A stretch of DNA of 64,000 nucleotides from JALZKA01 sp963717635. GTDB lineage: Bacteria; Actinomycetota; Thermoleophilia; Solirubrobacterales; 70-9. Both the position numbers and the translations under genes were made by a program. The first letter of the stretch is position 1, and each line of letters opens with the position of its first letter. Shown piece after piece: positions 50,820-59,646 of the stretch. The DNA lies in contig OY970347.1 of NCBI GenBank assembly GCA_963717635.1, forward strand, positions 744,001 through 808,000, written 5' to 3'. The notes beneath the pieces are model-generated. The model made no database searches. It was not told the origin of the DNA and saw only the letters and a list, made by a program, of their open reading frames with translations.

Positions 50820-51455
50820 CTAGCCGAACACCACCTTGCCGTTCATCTTCGCGCGCTCGGCGATCTCGCGCGAGCGGCTGAGCGTGTCGATCAGGGTGTC
50901 GAGCGCCGCCCCCAGCGTGCGCATCCGCTCGTCTTCGGAGCGCAGCTCCAGCAGACGCTGCTTCGTCTCCGCCGGCAGTTCGACCCGCGCCGCGATCGCG
51001 TAGGCGTCGCTGGCGGCCAGCTCGTCGGTCTCGGGCTCGGTGCCGGAGACGCGCTGGACGAGCTCGGCGAAAGCCTCGCGCGCGGATTCGGCTGCCTGGA
51101 CGTCGTCCGCCTCCTGCTCGCCGGCGTCGACCGTTTCGACCTCGCCGACCGGGTACTGGTCGGCCTCGTAGCGATCGAGCACCCGAAACGGCTCCTCGCC
51201 GGTGACGACGATGTCCATGCGCCCGTCGTCAAACTGCTCCAGCACCTCGGTCACGCGCGCCTTGCAGCCGATTCGCCGGGCGCTGCCGTCGTCGTCGCGG
51301 AAGACGATCCCGAACGGCTCCTCGGCCTCCAGGCAATATCCGATCATGCGCTTGTAGCGCTCCTCGAAGATGTGCAAAGGCATCAGCTCACCTGGGAGCA
51401 GGACCATCGGAAGTTCGAAGATCGGAAGCTCGCCCGGGCCCTCGTTCGCTGCCAC
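50820..51455 (-). CDS. Lon substrate-binding (LON N-terminal) domain protein
   Basis: The 211-residue protein begins L-P-I-F-E-L-P-M-V-L-L-P-G-E-L-M-P-L-H-I-F-E-E-R-Y, the signature of the Lon N-terminal beta domain (as in cereblon and YcaA-type proteins). There is no ATPase or protease domain. The C-terminal half is helical and charged, with an acidic linker near residues 110-125. It may bind unfolded or specific proteins; its function is unknown. GTG 51455 is preceded by TAGAAT, 7 bases away. The next gene, a cyclase, starts only 19 bases away in the opposite direction. Confidence 0.85.
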   Translation of the reverse strand: MAANEGPGELPIFELPMVLLPGELMPLHIFEERYKRMIGYCLEAEEPFGIVFRDDDGSARRIGCKARVTEVLEQFDDGRMDIVVTGEEPFRVLDRYEADQYPVGEVETVDAGEQEADDVQAAESAREAFAELVQRVSGTEPETDELAASDAYAIAARVELPAETKQRLLELRSEDERMRTLGAALDTLIDTLSRSREIAERAKMNGKVVFG

Positions 51456-51462
51456 GAAACCG

Positions 51463-51468
51463 ATTCTA
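51463..51468 (-). promoter_or_regulatory. Leaderless-type -10 element
   Basis: On the minus strand TAGAAT, close to the TATAAT consensus, ends 7 bases before GTG 51455. On the plus strand the overlapping GATTCT (51462-51467) ends 7 bases before ATG 51475, so one site may serve both genes. Confidence 0.55.
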
Positions 51469-51474
51469 GGCAGA

Positions 51475-52605
51475 ATGGCCCCGGTGGCGATCGATTTCGA
51501 AGCCGAGGGCCTGCTGGCGGGGACCGAAGGCGAGACCCGCGAGGCCCGCCTGCAGCTGCTTCAGGAGCTTGCGGATGACGGCGTCCCGCTGGGCGAGCTG
51601 AAGGAGGCCGTGGCCGAGGGTCGGCTGGTGCTCCTGCCGGTCGAGCGGGTCCTGAGTGGCGAGGGACCGCGCTTCAGCCGCGAGCAGGTGGCCGAGATCG
51701 CCGGGGTCGAGGTCGAATTGCTCGCCGAGCAATGGCGGGCGCTTGGCATGCCGGAACCCGAGGAGGGATCGAAGACGTTCTCCGAGCGCGACGTGGAGGC
51801 GGCCAAGCGGGTCAAGGGCCTTCGTGAGCAATTGAAGATCCCCGACGACGAGATGCTCCAGATCTCGCGGGTGATCGGGATGAACATGTCGCAGCTCGCT
51901 GCAGCAAGCCGCGGCCTGGGAATTCGCGTGTTCGCCGGCGCCGGCGACACGGAGCTCGAGGTTGCCCACCGTTTCGCCGCGATCGTCCAGGGGCTGGGCC
52001 CGCTGCTGACCCCCACGCTCGAATACGTGCTGCAGCTCCACATGCGCGAGCAGATCCGCCACGACGCCTTCGGCAACCGGGAAATCGCCGAGGGCATCGA
52101 GTCCGCGCGCGAGATCGCCGTTGCGTTTGCCGACCTGGAGGGCTTCACGAAGCTGGGCGAGCGGCTCGATCCCGCGTCGCTGAGCCAGCTGACCGACCGG
52201 CTCGGCGAGCTGGCGGGCGGCGTCGCAACCGGGCCGGTTCGCCTGGTCAAGCTGATCGGCGACGCCGCGATGCTGACGGCCAGGGAACCTGAGCCGTTGC
52301 TCGACGCCGCGCTTGAGCTGGTCGCCGCCTCCGAGCAGGAGGGCGAGGGATTCCCGCTGCTTCGGGCCGGAGTCGCCTACGGGCGTGCGGTTGCCCGCGG
52401 CGGCGACTTCTACGGACGGCCGGTGAACCTGGCCAGCCGCATCACCGACGTTGCGCGGCCGGGCAGCGTGCTCTGCGACGAGCACATGCGCGACGCCGCG
52501 GGCGAGTCCGCCTACCGATGGTCGTTCGCGGGCTCCCGTCACCTGAAGGGGATCAGCGGCGACGTCCGGCTGTTTCGCGGCCGGCCCGCCGGCGAAACGG
52601 ACTGA
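51475..52605 (+). CDS. Adenylyl cyclase with autoinhibitory regulatory domain (Rv1264-like)
   Basis: In this 376-residue protein residues 1-200 are a helical regulatory domain of the type that in Mycobacterium tuberculosis Rv1264 senses pH. Residues 210-370 are a class III catalytic domain. Catalytic residues are all present: metal-binding Asp220 (F-A-D-L-E-G-F-T) and Asp263, substrate-specifying Lys259 (V-K-L-I-G-D-A) and Asp311 (G-D-F-Y-G-R-P-V-N), plus Asn318 and Arg322. The end W-S-F-A-G-S-R-H-L-K-G-I-S-G-D-V-R-L-F is nearly the Rv1264 sequence as I remember it. It should make cyclic AMP as a homodimer. No membrane helix is present. Confidence 0.9.
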   Translation: MAPVAIDFEAEGLLAGTEGETREARLQLLQELADDGVPLGELKEAVAEGRLVLLPVERVLSGEGPRFSREQVAEIAGVEVELLAEQWRALGMPEPEEGSKTFSERDVEAAKRVKGLREQLKIPDDEMLQISRVIGMNMSQLAAASRGLGIRVFAGAGDTELEVAHRFAAIVQGLGPLLTPTLEYVLQLHMREQIRHDAFGNREIAEGIESAREIAVAFADLEGFTKLGERLDPASLSQLTDRLGELAGGVATGPVRLVKLIGDAAMLTAREPEPLLDAALELVAASEQEGEGFPLLRAGVAYGRAVARGGDFYGRPVNLASRITDVARPGSVLCDEHMRDAAGESAYRWSFAGSRHLKGISGDVRLFRGRPAGETD

Positions 52606-52661
52606 TCCCCGGCGAGACGTACCCCGTTGGAAGCCGTTAAGACCTCGGCTCCGCCCAAGCC

Positions 52662-54398
52662 ATGGCACTACTGATGATCTTCGCGCTCGTTGCCGGCGCC
52701 GGCACCGCGCTGTCGCCGTGCGTATTGCCGGTTCTGCCCGCCGTGCTCGCGGCCGGCGCCACCGGCGACAGGCGGCGTCCGCTGGGGGTCGTCACCGGGC
52801 TGGTCGCGTCGTTCACGTTCGCGACCGTCGCCCTGGTTTACGTGATCGACGCGCTCGGCCTGCCCGACGACCTGGTGCGCTGGATCGCGATCGGAACGCT
52901 CGGCGTATTCGGCACCGTGCTGCTGGTCCCCGCGCTCGCCGATCGGGTCGAGGCACTGATCAGCCGCCTCGTCCCCGGGCCCACCCGCGGCCGGGGAGAG
53001 GGGTTCGGCTCCGGCTTCCTTCTGGGCCTCAGCCTCGGGCTCGTCTATGCGCCATGCGCCGGCCCGATCCTGGCGGGCGTGATCACGGTGTCGGCCTCGC
53101 AGGACTTCACCGCCGGCAAGCTGGCCGTCGCGCTCTCCTACGCGGTCGGGTCGGGCGCGGTGCTCTACGCCCTGATGCTGGGCGGACGCCGCCTCGTCGA
53201 GCGGATGCAGCCCTGGCGCGGCCAGATCCAGATGGCGATGGGCGCGCTGCTCGTCGCCACCGCGGTCGCGATGTCGGCTGACCTCGACATCCGGTTCCAG
53301 ACGGCGATCGCCGACGAGCTTCCCTCGTTCCTGGTCAATCCCACCGGGGCGATCGAGGAGTCCGGGGCAGTCTCGGACCGGCTCGCCGACGTCCGCGGCG
53401 GCCACGGCGCCGGCGAGGGCGGCGTCGAGGAGGCGGCGGCCGGGGTCGAGCTGCCGCGCCTGGGCGCTGCACCGGACTTCGCCGCGACGCAGGAGTGGTT
53501 CAACACCCCCGCGGGATCGCCGCTGTCGATCGCGGAGCTGACCGCCGAGGGACGGGTCGTGCTGATCGACTTCTGGACCTACACCTGCATCAACTGCATT
53601 CGCACGCTCCCCTACCTGAAGGCCTGGGACGAGGAGTACCGGGCCGACGGCCTGACGACCGTCGGTGTCCATTCGCCGGAGTTCGCGTTCGAGAAGGACG
53701 CGTCGAACGTCGCCGACGCGATCGCCGACAACGAGATCCGCTATCCGGTGGTCCAGGACAACGAGCTGGGCACGTGGACCGCGTTCGGCAACCAGTACTG
53801 GCCCGCGAAGTACCTGATCGGTGCCGACGGCAACGTCCGCTTCGTCCACTTCGGCGAGGGCGCATACGGCGAAACGGAGGCGGCGATCCGCTCGCTCCTG
53901 GCCGAGGCGGGCGACGGCGAGCTGGGATCCGAGGCCCAGGCCTCGACCGAGCGGATCGATCCCAGCCTGCAGACGCCCGAGACATACCTCGGCTACCAGC
54001 GCGCGCAGGGCTGGGTGGTGCCGCCAGGGCCGGGAACGGCCGCCTACGCCCCGGTCTCGGCGGACGAGCTCGGCCTGAACGAGTTCGCGTACTCGGGACG
54101 CTGGCACGTGGATGAGGAGTCGGGGACGGCGGTCTCGGACGCGATGATCAGCCTCGCCTTCGAAGCGCGCCGTGTCTTCCTGGTGCTCGGGTCCGAGGAC
54201 GATCCGGGCACGGTCGAGGTCGAGCTCGACGGCCGCCCGATCACGGATGGCGACGCCGGCGCGGACGTGTCCGGCGCAGTCGTGCGCGTCTCCGGCCAGC
54301 GCCTCTACCGCCTGGTCGACCTGCCGAGCGGCGGGCAACACACTCTGAGACTCCGGTTCGCCCCGGGCGTCGCCGGCTATGCGTTCACGTTCGGGTAG
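52662..54398 (+). CDS. dipZ: DipZ-like fusion: CcdA membrane domain plus thioredoxin domain
   Basis: In this 578-residue protein six helices (about 1-210) carry the CcdA cysteines in L-S-P-C-V-L-P-V-L-P and Y-A-P-C-A-G-P-I-L. After a Gly/Glu linker, a TlpA-like thioredoxin domain has the active site W-T-Y-T-C-I-N-C-I-R-T-L-P-Y. The last ~130 residues form a beta-rich domain seen in full-length DipZ proteins such as Rv2874. The protein moves reducing power across the membrane to extracytoplasmic thiols. It stands between the cyclase gene and a convergent methyltransferase gene. Confidence 0.93.
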   Translation: MALLMIFALVAGAGTALSPCVLPVLPAVLAAGATGDRRRPLGVVTGLVASFTFATVALVYVIDALGLPDDLVRWIAIGTLGVFGTVLLVPALADRVEALISRLVPGPTRGRGEGFGSGFLLGLSLGLVYAPCAGPILAGVITVSASQDFTAGKLAVALSYAVGSGAVLYALMLGGRRLVERMQPWRGQIQMAMGALLVATAVAMSADLDIRFQTAIADELPSFLVNPTGAIEESGAVSDRLADVRGGHGAGEGGVEEAAAGVELPRLGAAPDFAATQEWFNTPAGSPLSIAELTAEGRVVLIDFWTYTCINCIRTLPYLKAWDEEYRADGLTTVGVHSPEFAFEKDASNVADAIADNEIRYPVVQDNELGTWTAFGNQYWPAKYLIGADGNVRFVHFGEGAYGETEAAIRSLLAEAGDGELGSEAQASTERIDPSLQTPETYLGYQRAQGWVVPPGPGTAAYAPVSADELGLNEFAYSGRWHVDEESGTAVSDAMISLAFEARRVFLVLGSEDDPGTVEVELDGRPITDGDAGADVSGAVVRVSGQRLYRLVDLPSGGQHTLRLRFAPGVAGYAFTFG

Positions 54399-54498
54399 CC
54401 CGCTGGCCCAGAGCCGATAGCTCGCGGCTACAGGCGGGTGCATTGCGCAGAGCCGGTCGCGGCGGCCTGGTCACCGGGCCTCGTGTCCTGCGCGCTCC

Positions 54499-55422
54499 TC
54501 AGCCCGGCTTGCGTGCGCTCAGGATCAGGTTGTAGAAGAGCGAGGCCGGAAGCCTGGGCTCGAGCAGTACGACGTCGGCGCGCTGCAGGGTGATGTAGCT
54601 GCGATATGCGAACAGGCGCCAGCCGTCGGGGACCTCGTCGGGCTTGGCGCTGGCCTCGAGCGAGCGCAGCCACCAGCCGTAGACGTTCGCGAGCAGCTCC
54701 TCGCCGCGGACCCGCGCAGACTCGTATCCCGCGGCGTGGAGCGAGCGGTCGAGGTCGGCAGGGGCGAAGGCGTGCACGTCGACCTCGCTCTCCAGCTCGT
54801 GGCTGTGGTCGCCGTCAATGTCGAAGCCGTTTCGGGCCGAGGCGCCGACCAGCCGTCGCCAGGCGGGCGCGGTCAGCGCGCCGATGCGCTTGGGCAGGGC
54901 CGCGAGCCGGTCGCCGTAGCGGGAGGGCTCGCCGCAGAACACGATCGCGCCACCGGGGCGCAGGACCCGCTTGAACTCGCCGAAGGCCCGGTCGAGGTCG
55001 GGGATGTGGTGGAGGATCGCGTGGCCGAGCACGAGGTCGAAGCTCTCGTCGTCGAACGGCAGCTGCTCCGCGTCGGTGCGGACCGTCTCGACCCGGTCGG
55101 CGAGGCCCAGTTCGTCGGCCGTCGCGGTCAGCGCGTCCAGCATGCCGGCGGAGATGTCGGTGGCGGTCAGGAGCTCGAACGCCCGCTCCTGCATCAGGTT
55201 GAGCGAGAAGTAGCCGGTGCCGGCGCCGATCTCGAGCGCGCGCCCGAACGGCCTCGCGGGCCATCCGCCCAGGGCCTTGACGAGCTTCTGGCTGGTCTGG
55301 TCGCGGCCGATCTCGCCGAAGTCGATGCCCCACTTGTCGTCGTAGGAGGTCGCTGCGACGTCGTGGTAGCGCTCGTTGACGTCCCGGATGTGCTCCGGGG
55401 TGGCCGTCGGGGAGGCAGGCAT
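54499..55422 (-). CDS. Class I SAM-dependent methyltransferase
   Basis: The 307-residue protein has SAM-binding motif I A-L-E-I-G-A-G-T-G-Y-F-S, motif post-I A-T-D-I-S, L-P-F-D-D-E-S-F-D-L-V-L-G-H-A-I-L-H-H-I-P and V-L-R-P-G-G-A-I-V-F-C-G-E-P. The C-terminal ~100 residues are an extra substrate region with many aromatic residues. It is divergent (32 bases between starts) from a second, unrelated methyltransferase that opens the GH57/GT4 cluster. It may therefore act on the same polysaccharide, but that is inferred from position only. Confidence 0.88.
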   Translation of the reverse strand: MPASPTATPEHIRDVNERYHDVAATSYDDKWGIDFGEIGRDQTSQKLVKALGGWPARPFGRALEIGAGTGYFSLNLMQERAFELLTATDISAGMLDALTATADELGLADRVETVRTDAEQLPFDDESFDLVLGHAILHHIPDLDRAFGEFKRVLRPGGAIVFCGEPSRYGDRLAALPKRIGALTAPAWRRLVGASARNGFDIDGDHSHELESEVDVHAFAPADLDRSLHAAGYESARVRGEELLANVYGWWLRSLEASAKPDEVPDGWRLFAYRSYITLQRADVVLLEPRLPASLFYNLILSARKPG

Positions 55423-55454
55423 GGGGGCGAGATAGTAGGGAGACTGCGCGGCTC

Positions 55455-56210
55455 GTGCCCCACCTACAGCTCGATCAACCGCCCGGAGTGCCGCCGCTGG
55501 AGCTGACCGGCGAGCGCACGCTGCCCGACGTGCCGGCCGAGAATTACTGGTATCGGCGCCACCTCGCCGTCTACGAATGGATCGCCGCGCGATCGGGCGG
55601 CCTCCGGGTTGCCGACCTAGCCTGCGGCGAGGGGTATGGGTCGGCCGTATTGGCGCGGACGGCGGCCGACGTGATCGGAGTCGACGCCAACCCCGAGGCC
55701 CACGAGCACGCCCGACTGCGCTACCCGCTGCCGAACCTGCGCTTCGAGCGGGCGCTGGTCGAGGAGTTCCGCGAGCCGCGCGACGCGATCGTGTTCCTGC
55801 AGACGATCGAGCACATCCAGGACCCCGAGCGGCTCCTGGCCGGGTTTGTCGAGTCCGCGCCCCTGGCCTACATCTCCACCCCCAACCGGCTGACGCTCGC
55901 GCCGGCGGGAGCCGAGAAGTCCGACAATCCCTGGCACCTGCGCGAGTACACGGCCGCCGAGTACCGCGCGCTCCTGGAGCCCTGCTTCAGCGAGGTACGC
56001 ATCCTCGGCCTTTTCCACGCGCGCAAGCTGCGCCTGCACGAGCTCGCCCTGCGCTTCGGCTGGGACCGCGTTCACAAGGCCTTCCGGATCTCGAAGCCCT
56101 TCTACGATCGCTTCACGCCGGCGATCGCCGCCTCCGACTTCATCCTCCGAGACAGGTCCGAGGCCGATCTCGATCGCGCCCTCGACTTGATCGCCGTCTG
56201 CCGTGCCTAG
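55455..56210 (+). CDS. Class I methyltransferase of a methylated-polysaccharide cluster (Rv3030-like)
   Basis: The 251-residue protein shows L-T-G-E-R-T-L-P near the N-terminus, E-N-Y-W-Y-R-R-H, SAM motif V-A-D-L-A-C-G-E-G-Y-G-S, and D-A-I-V-F-L-Q-T-I-E-H-I-Q-D. These match the family of mycobacterial Rv3030, encoded next to GH57 and GT4 genes in the methylglucose lipopolysaccharide locus. Here the same order is kept: methyltransferase, GH57, GT4. The GTG start is used; its end overlaps the GH57 start by 8 bases. The predicted role is O-methylation of an alpha-glucan. Confidence 0.85.
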   Translation: MPHLQLDQPPGVPPLELTGERTLPDVPAENYWYRRHLAVYEWIAARSGGLRVADLACGEGYGSAVLARTAADVIGVDANPEAHEHARLRYPLPNLRFERALVEEFREPRDAIVFLQTIEHIQDPERLLAGFVESAPLAYISTPNRLTLAPAGAEKSDNPWHLREYTAAEYRALLEPCFSEVRILGLFHARKLRLHELALRFGWDRVHKAFRISKPFYDRFTPAIAASDFILRDRSEADLDRALDLIAVCRA

Positions 56211-57615
56211 AGATCACGAGGGCGCCTTGGCGCTCGTCCTTCACTCGCACATGCCCTACGTCGAGGGGTTCGGCACCTACCCGTTCGGCGAGGAGTGGCT
56301 GTTCGACGCGGTGCTGCGCTCCTACGTCCCGGTGCTGGAGGTCGCCGAGCGGCTGACGATGACCGTCACGCCGGTGCTCGCCGACCAGCTCGAGGCGCCG
56401 GGGCTGGGGGAGCGGCTGGCTGCGTTCGGCCGCGAGTTCAGGCTTAAATCCTGCCTGGCCGACGCGCACGAGCAGGACGGCGCCTTCCGCGCCCCGTGCC
56501 ACGCCGAGGCCGATCGCTACCGGCAGGGGCTAGTCCGCCTCGAGGCCACCGGCAATCAGCCGCTCGAGCTCTTCCGCCGCGCCGAGGCCGACGGACGCGT
56601 GGCGCTGATCGGCTCCAGCGCCACGCACGCCGTGCTGCCACTTCTGGCGACCGACGCAGGCCGTCGGCTCCAACTCGACGCGGGCCTGCGCTCGCACCGC
56701 CGGCGCTTCGGGGCGCCCGCGGGTGTCTGGCTGCCCGAGTGCGCCTATGAGCCGGGGATCGAGCGGCTCCTGGCCGAATACGAGCTGGACTTCTTCTGCA
56801 CGGATCAGAGCGGCCACGAGGAGCCGGAGGCCGCGCTGCGTCCGATCGCCACGGATGCGGGGCCGGTCGCGTTCCCGATCGACTGGGAGGCGGTCTCATG
56901 GCTCTGGTCGCTCCAGGGCTACCCCTCGGACCCGGCGCACACCGACTTCCACCGCGAGTCGCTGCGCGGCGCCCGGGTCTGGTCGATCGGGGGCGAGATC
57001 CGCGACCCGGAGGCCGGGGCGGCCCGCGCCCGCGAGCAGGCTCGTGAGTTCCTCGCGTCGGTCGCCGAGCGCCTGCGCGCCCACCGCGAGCGTGACGGGA
57101 CCGCGGGCCTCCTGGTCTTCGCGATCGACACCGAACTGCTGGGACACTGGTGGTGGGAGGGCCCCGACTGGCTGGCCGAGGTGGTGAGCGAAGCCGAGGG
57201 GGCCGGAGTTGAACTGGTCACCCTGCCCGACGCCCTCGGGCGCGTGGACGCCGAGCAGCGCCGGTTGCACCGTTCGAGCTGGGGCGAGCACAAGGACCTC
57301 TCCACCTGGGATTCGCCTGAGGTGGCCGACGTCGCCTGGGGGGCGCGGCGCCTGGAGCTCCGGCTCCTGGCTGCGCTCGCTGCCCGCCGGCTCTCCGCCG
57401 AGGCGGCGGCGAGGGCGACGCGCGAGCTGCTGGCGCTCCAGGCCAGCGACTGGGCGTTCCTCGACAAGCGCCGCCAGGCGGGCGATTACCCCTTCCAGCG
57501 GATCACGGATCACGCCCGCGCCCTGCTCGACGCCATACACTCCGCCGGCCCACACGAGCCGCGCCTACGCAACCTGGCGCCCGATCTCAGTCTCGCCCCG
57601 ATGCACGCACCTTGA
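56203..57615 (+). CDS. GH57-family 1,4-alpha-glucan branching enzyme-like protein (Rv3031-like)
   Basis: The 470-residue protein opens with L-V-L-H-S-H-M-P-Y-V, the GH57 N-terminal motif. The catalytic nucleophile Glu is in W-L-P-E-C-A-Y (about residue 182), and F-A-I-D-T-E-L-L-G-H-W-W (about residue 307) carries the acid Asp. A helical C-terminal domain follows with the W-G-E-H-K-D-L-S-T-W segment of branching-type members. It should create alpha-1,6 branches in an alpha-1,4-glucan. It starts inside the methyltransferase gene and its TGA overlaps the TTG start of the GT4 gene. Confidence 0.9.
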   Translation: MPRDHEGALALVLHSHMPYVEGFGTYPFGEEWLFDAVLRSYVPVLEVAERLTMTVTPVLADQLEAPGLGERLAAFGREFRLKSCLADAHEQDGAFRAPCHAEADRYRQGLVRLEATGNQPLELFRRAEADGRVALIGSSATHAVLPLLATDAGRRLQLDAGLRSHRRRFGAPAGVWLPECAYEPGIERLLAEYELDFFCTDQSGHEEPEAALRPIATDAGPVAFPIDWEAVSWLWSLQGYPSDPAHTDFHRESLRGARVWSIGGEIRDPEAGAARAREQAREFLASVAERLRAHRERDGTAGLLVFAIDTELLGHWWWEGPDWLAEVVSEAEGAGVELVTLPDALGRVDAEQRRLHRSSWGEHKDLSTWDSPEVADVAWGARRLELRLLAALAARRLSAEAAARATRELLALQASDWAFLDKRRQAGDYPFQRITDHARALLDAIHSAGPHEPRLRNLAPDLSLAPMHAP

Positions 57616-58808
57616 CCCCCGCCCCCCGTGTCCTCATCCTCTCTTGGGAGTACCCGCCCCTGATCGAGGGCGGTCTTGCCCGGCACGTCCGCAAGCTCTC
57701 CGAGGCGCTCGTCGAGCGTGGGGTCGAGGTCCACGTGCTGACCCGCGGCGGCGAGGAATCCCCGGCCGAGGAGACCGTCGCCGGCGTCCGGATCCACCGC
57801 GTGATCGAGCCGAAGCGCCCGACCGACCTCGGCGAGTTCGTCGCCTGGGTCGAGCGCATGAACGCCGACATGCTGGCGGCCGGCGTCGAGCTCGGCGACC
57901 GCTTCGACTTCGACCTCGTCCACGGCCACGACTGGCTGGTGGCGATGGCCTGCGACCACCTGGCCAACCGTTTCGACTGCCCCCTGGTCGCCACGATCCA
58001 CGCGACCGAGTACGGGCGCCATCAGGGCTGGGTGGACAAGCACCCGCAGTCGTACATCCACGGCGTCGAGCGCTGGATCACGAACCGCGCCGACCGCGTG
58101 ATCGCCTGCTCGTTCTACATGCGCGAGCAGATCGCGGACATCTTTGGCGTCGACGAGGAGCGCGTCAGCGTGATCCCCAACGGGATTGACCCCGACGACC
58201 TGCGCCCTCATGACGAGCCCGAGCTGCGGCGCCTGCGTGCAGAGTTCGCGGCGCCGGGCCAGAAGCTGGTCCTGCTGATCGGCCGGCTCGTGTACGAGAA
58301 GGGCTTTCAGCTCGCGCTCGAGGCAATGCCCAATGTGGTTGCCGAGGCGCCCGGAACCCGTTTTTTAGTCGCCGGCTCGGGCACGCACGAGGCTGAGCTC
58401 AAGCGCCAGGCCGCGGAGCTCGGCCTGCTCGAGCACGGCGCCTTCCTGGGCTGGATCGGCGACGACGTGCTGCACTCGCTCTATTGCATCGCTGACGTCT
58501 GTGTGGTGCCCTCGATCTACGAGCCGTTCGGCCTCGTTGCGCTCGAGTCGATGGCCTCCGGCTGCCCGTGCATCGTCGCCGACACCGGCGGCCTGCGTGA
58601 GGTCGTTCCCGAGAACGGCGCAGGCCTGCGCTTCCGTGCCCGCGATCCCGAGGCGCTGGCCGAGGTGACGAGCCGGGTGCTGCGCGACGAGGAGCTGGGC
58701 AAACGCCTGGTCGCCGAGGGGCTGGAGCACATCCGCGGCTTCGACTGGGCCGACGTGGCCGTCTCCACCGCCGAGCTCTACGGCGAGCTCAGCGCCGTCG
58801 AGCGCTGA
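57612..58808 (+). CDS. GT4-family alpha-glucosyltransferase (glycogen synthase-like, Rv3032-like)
   Basis: The 398-residue GT-B enzyme has an N-terminal S-W-E-Y-P-P-L-I-E-G-G-L-A-R-H-V, L-V-H-G-H-D-W, H-A-T-E-Y-G-R, then C-terminal I-G-R-L-V-Y-E-K-G-F and the GT4 motif S-I-Y-E-P-F-G-L-V-A-L-E-S-M-A. The likely donor is ADP- or UDP-glucose. The start codon is TTG at 57612, in a TTGA overlap with the GH57 stop. A TTA codon, rare in this GC-rich DNA, occurs at 58365-58367 in a run of T. With its two upstream partners it likely builds a branched, methylated glucan. Confidence 0.9.
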   Translation: MTPAPRVLILSWEYPPLIEGGLARHVRKLSEALVERGVEVHVLTRGGEESPAEETVAGVRIHRVIEPKRPTDLGEFVAWVERMNADMLAAGVELGDRFDFDLVHGHDWLVAMACDHLANRFDCPLVATIHATEYGRHQGWVDKHPQSYIHGVERWITNRADRVIACSFYMREQIADIFGVDEERVSVIPNGIDPDDLRPHDEPELRRLRAEFAAPGQKLVLLIGRLVYEKGFQLALEAMPNVVAEAPGTRFLVAGSGTHEAELKRQAAELGLLEHGAFLGWIGDDVLHSLYCIADVCVVPSIYEPFGLVALESMASGCPCIVADTGGLREVVPENGAGLRFRARDPEALAEVTSRVLRDEELGKRLVAEGLEHIRGFDWADVAVSTAELYGELSAVER

Positions 58809-58812
58809 GCAG

Positions 58813-59646
58813 ATGGACGCGATTCCGCTCGAGGGCGCTGCGGTCGCAATCACGGGCGCCGCGCGCGGCATCGGGCTGAAGACGGCCGAGGAGTTCCTGC
58901 GGCGCGGCGCGACGGTCGCGATCGGCGACATCGACACGACCGCGGTCGCCGAGGCCGCCGCGGATCTGGGGGCCGGCTGCCAAGGCTTCGCGGTCGACGT
59001 CCGCGACCGGGCGTCGTTCGGGTCGTTCCTGGAGTCGGCCGAGGCGGCGAACGGCCCGCTCGACGTGCTTGTCAACAACGCCGGCGTGATGCCCACGGGT
59101 CGGTTCCTCGAGGAATCGGACGCCGTGACCGCGACGACAATCGGCGTGAACCTCTGGGGGCCGGTCTGGGGGATGAAGCTGGCGCTCCCGGGGATGCTCG
59201 AGCGCGGCCAGGGCCACCTCGTCAACGTCGCCTCGCTGATGGGGAAGTTCCATCTGCCCGGGATCGCGACCTACAGCGGCGCCAAGCACGGCGTGGTCGG
59301 GCTCTCGGCGGCGGTGCGCGACGAGCTGCACGACACCGGTGTGACGATCACGACGGTATTGCCCAGCGCGGTCGAGACCGAGCTGATCACCGGGATCAAG
59401 CTTCCCGCCGCCCTGCCGCGTGTGAAGCCCGAGGACGTCGCCCGGGCCGTGGTGGACTCGTGCCGCAAGCGCCAGGCGGAGGTCTCGGTGCCGGGCTGGC
59501 TCGGCCATGCGACGCCGGTGGCCGACCTCGCCCCGAGCCGGGTCGTGGGCCTGGTGCGGCGCCTGGCCAAGCACGACCGCGCGCTCGATGCCGACGAGGC
59601 GGCTCGCGCCGCCTACGAGGAGCGCGCCCGGCGTCCGGGCTCCTAG
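58813..59646 (+). CDS. SDR-family oxidoreductase
   Basis: The 277-residue classical SDR has T-G-A-A-R-G-I-G cofactor motif, N-N-A-G-V, catalytic Ser in N-V-A-S-L-M, and Tyr-Lys in T-Y-S-G-A-K-H. The C-terminal ~40 residues extend beyond the SDR core, as in mycobacterial SDRs of similar type. It begins four bases after the GT4 stop, so it is probably on the same transcript; a direct role in glucan synthesis is not evident. Its TAG lies in a CTAG shared with the convergent gene's stop. Confidence 0.87.
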   Translation: MDAIPLEGAAVAITGAARGIGLKTAEEFLRRGATVAIGDIDTTAVAEAAADLGAGCQGFAVDVRDRASFGSFLESAEAANGPLDVLVNNAGVMPTGRFLEESDAVTATTIGVNLWGPVWGMKLALPGMLERGQGHLVNVASLMGKFHLPGIATYSGAKHGVVGLSAAVRDELHDTGVTITTVLPSAVETELITGIKLPAALPRVKPEDVARAVVDSCRKRQAEVSVPGWLGHATPVADLAPSRVVGLVRRLAKHDRALDADEAARAAYEERARRPGS

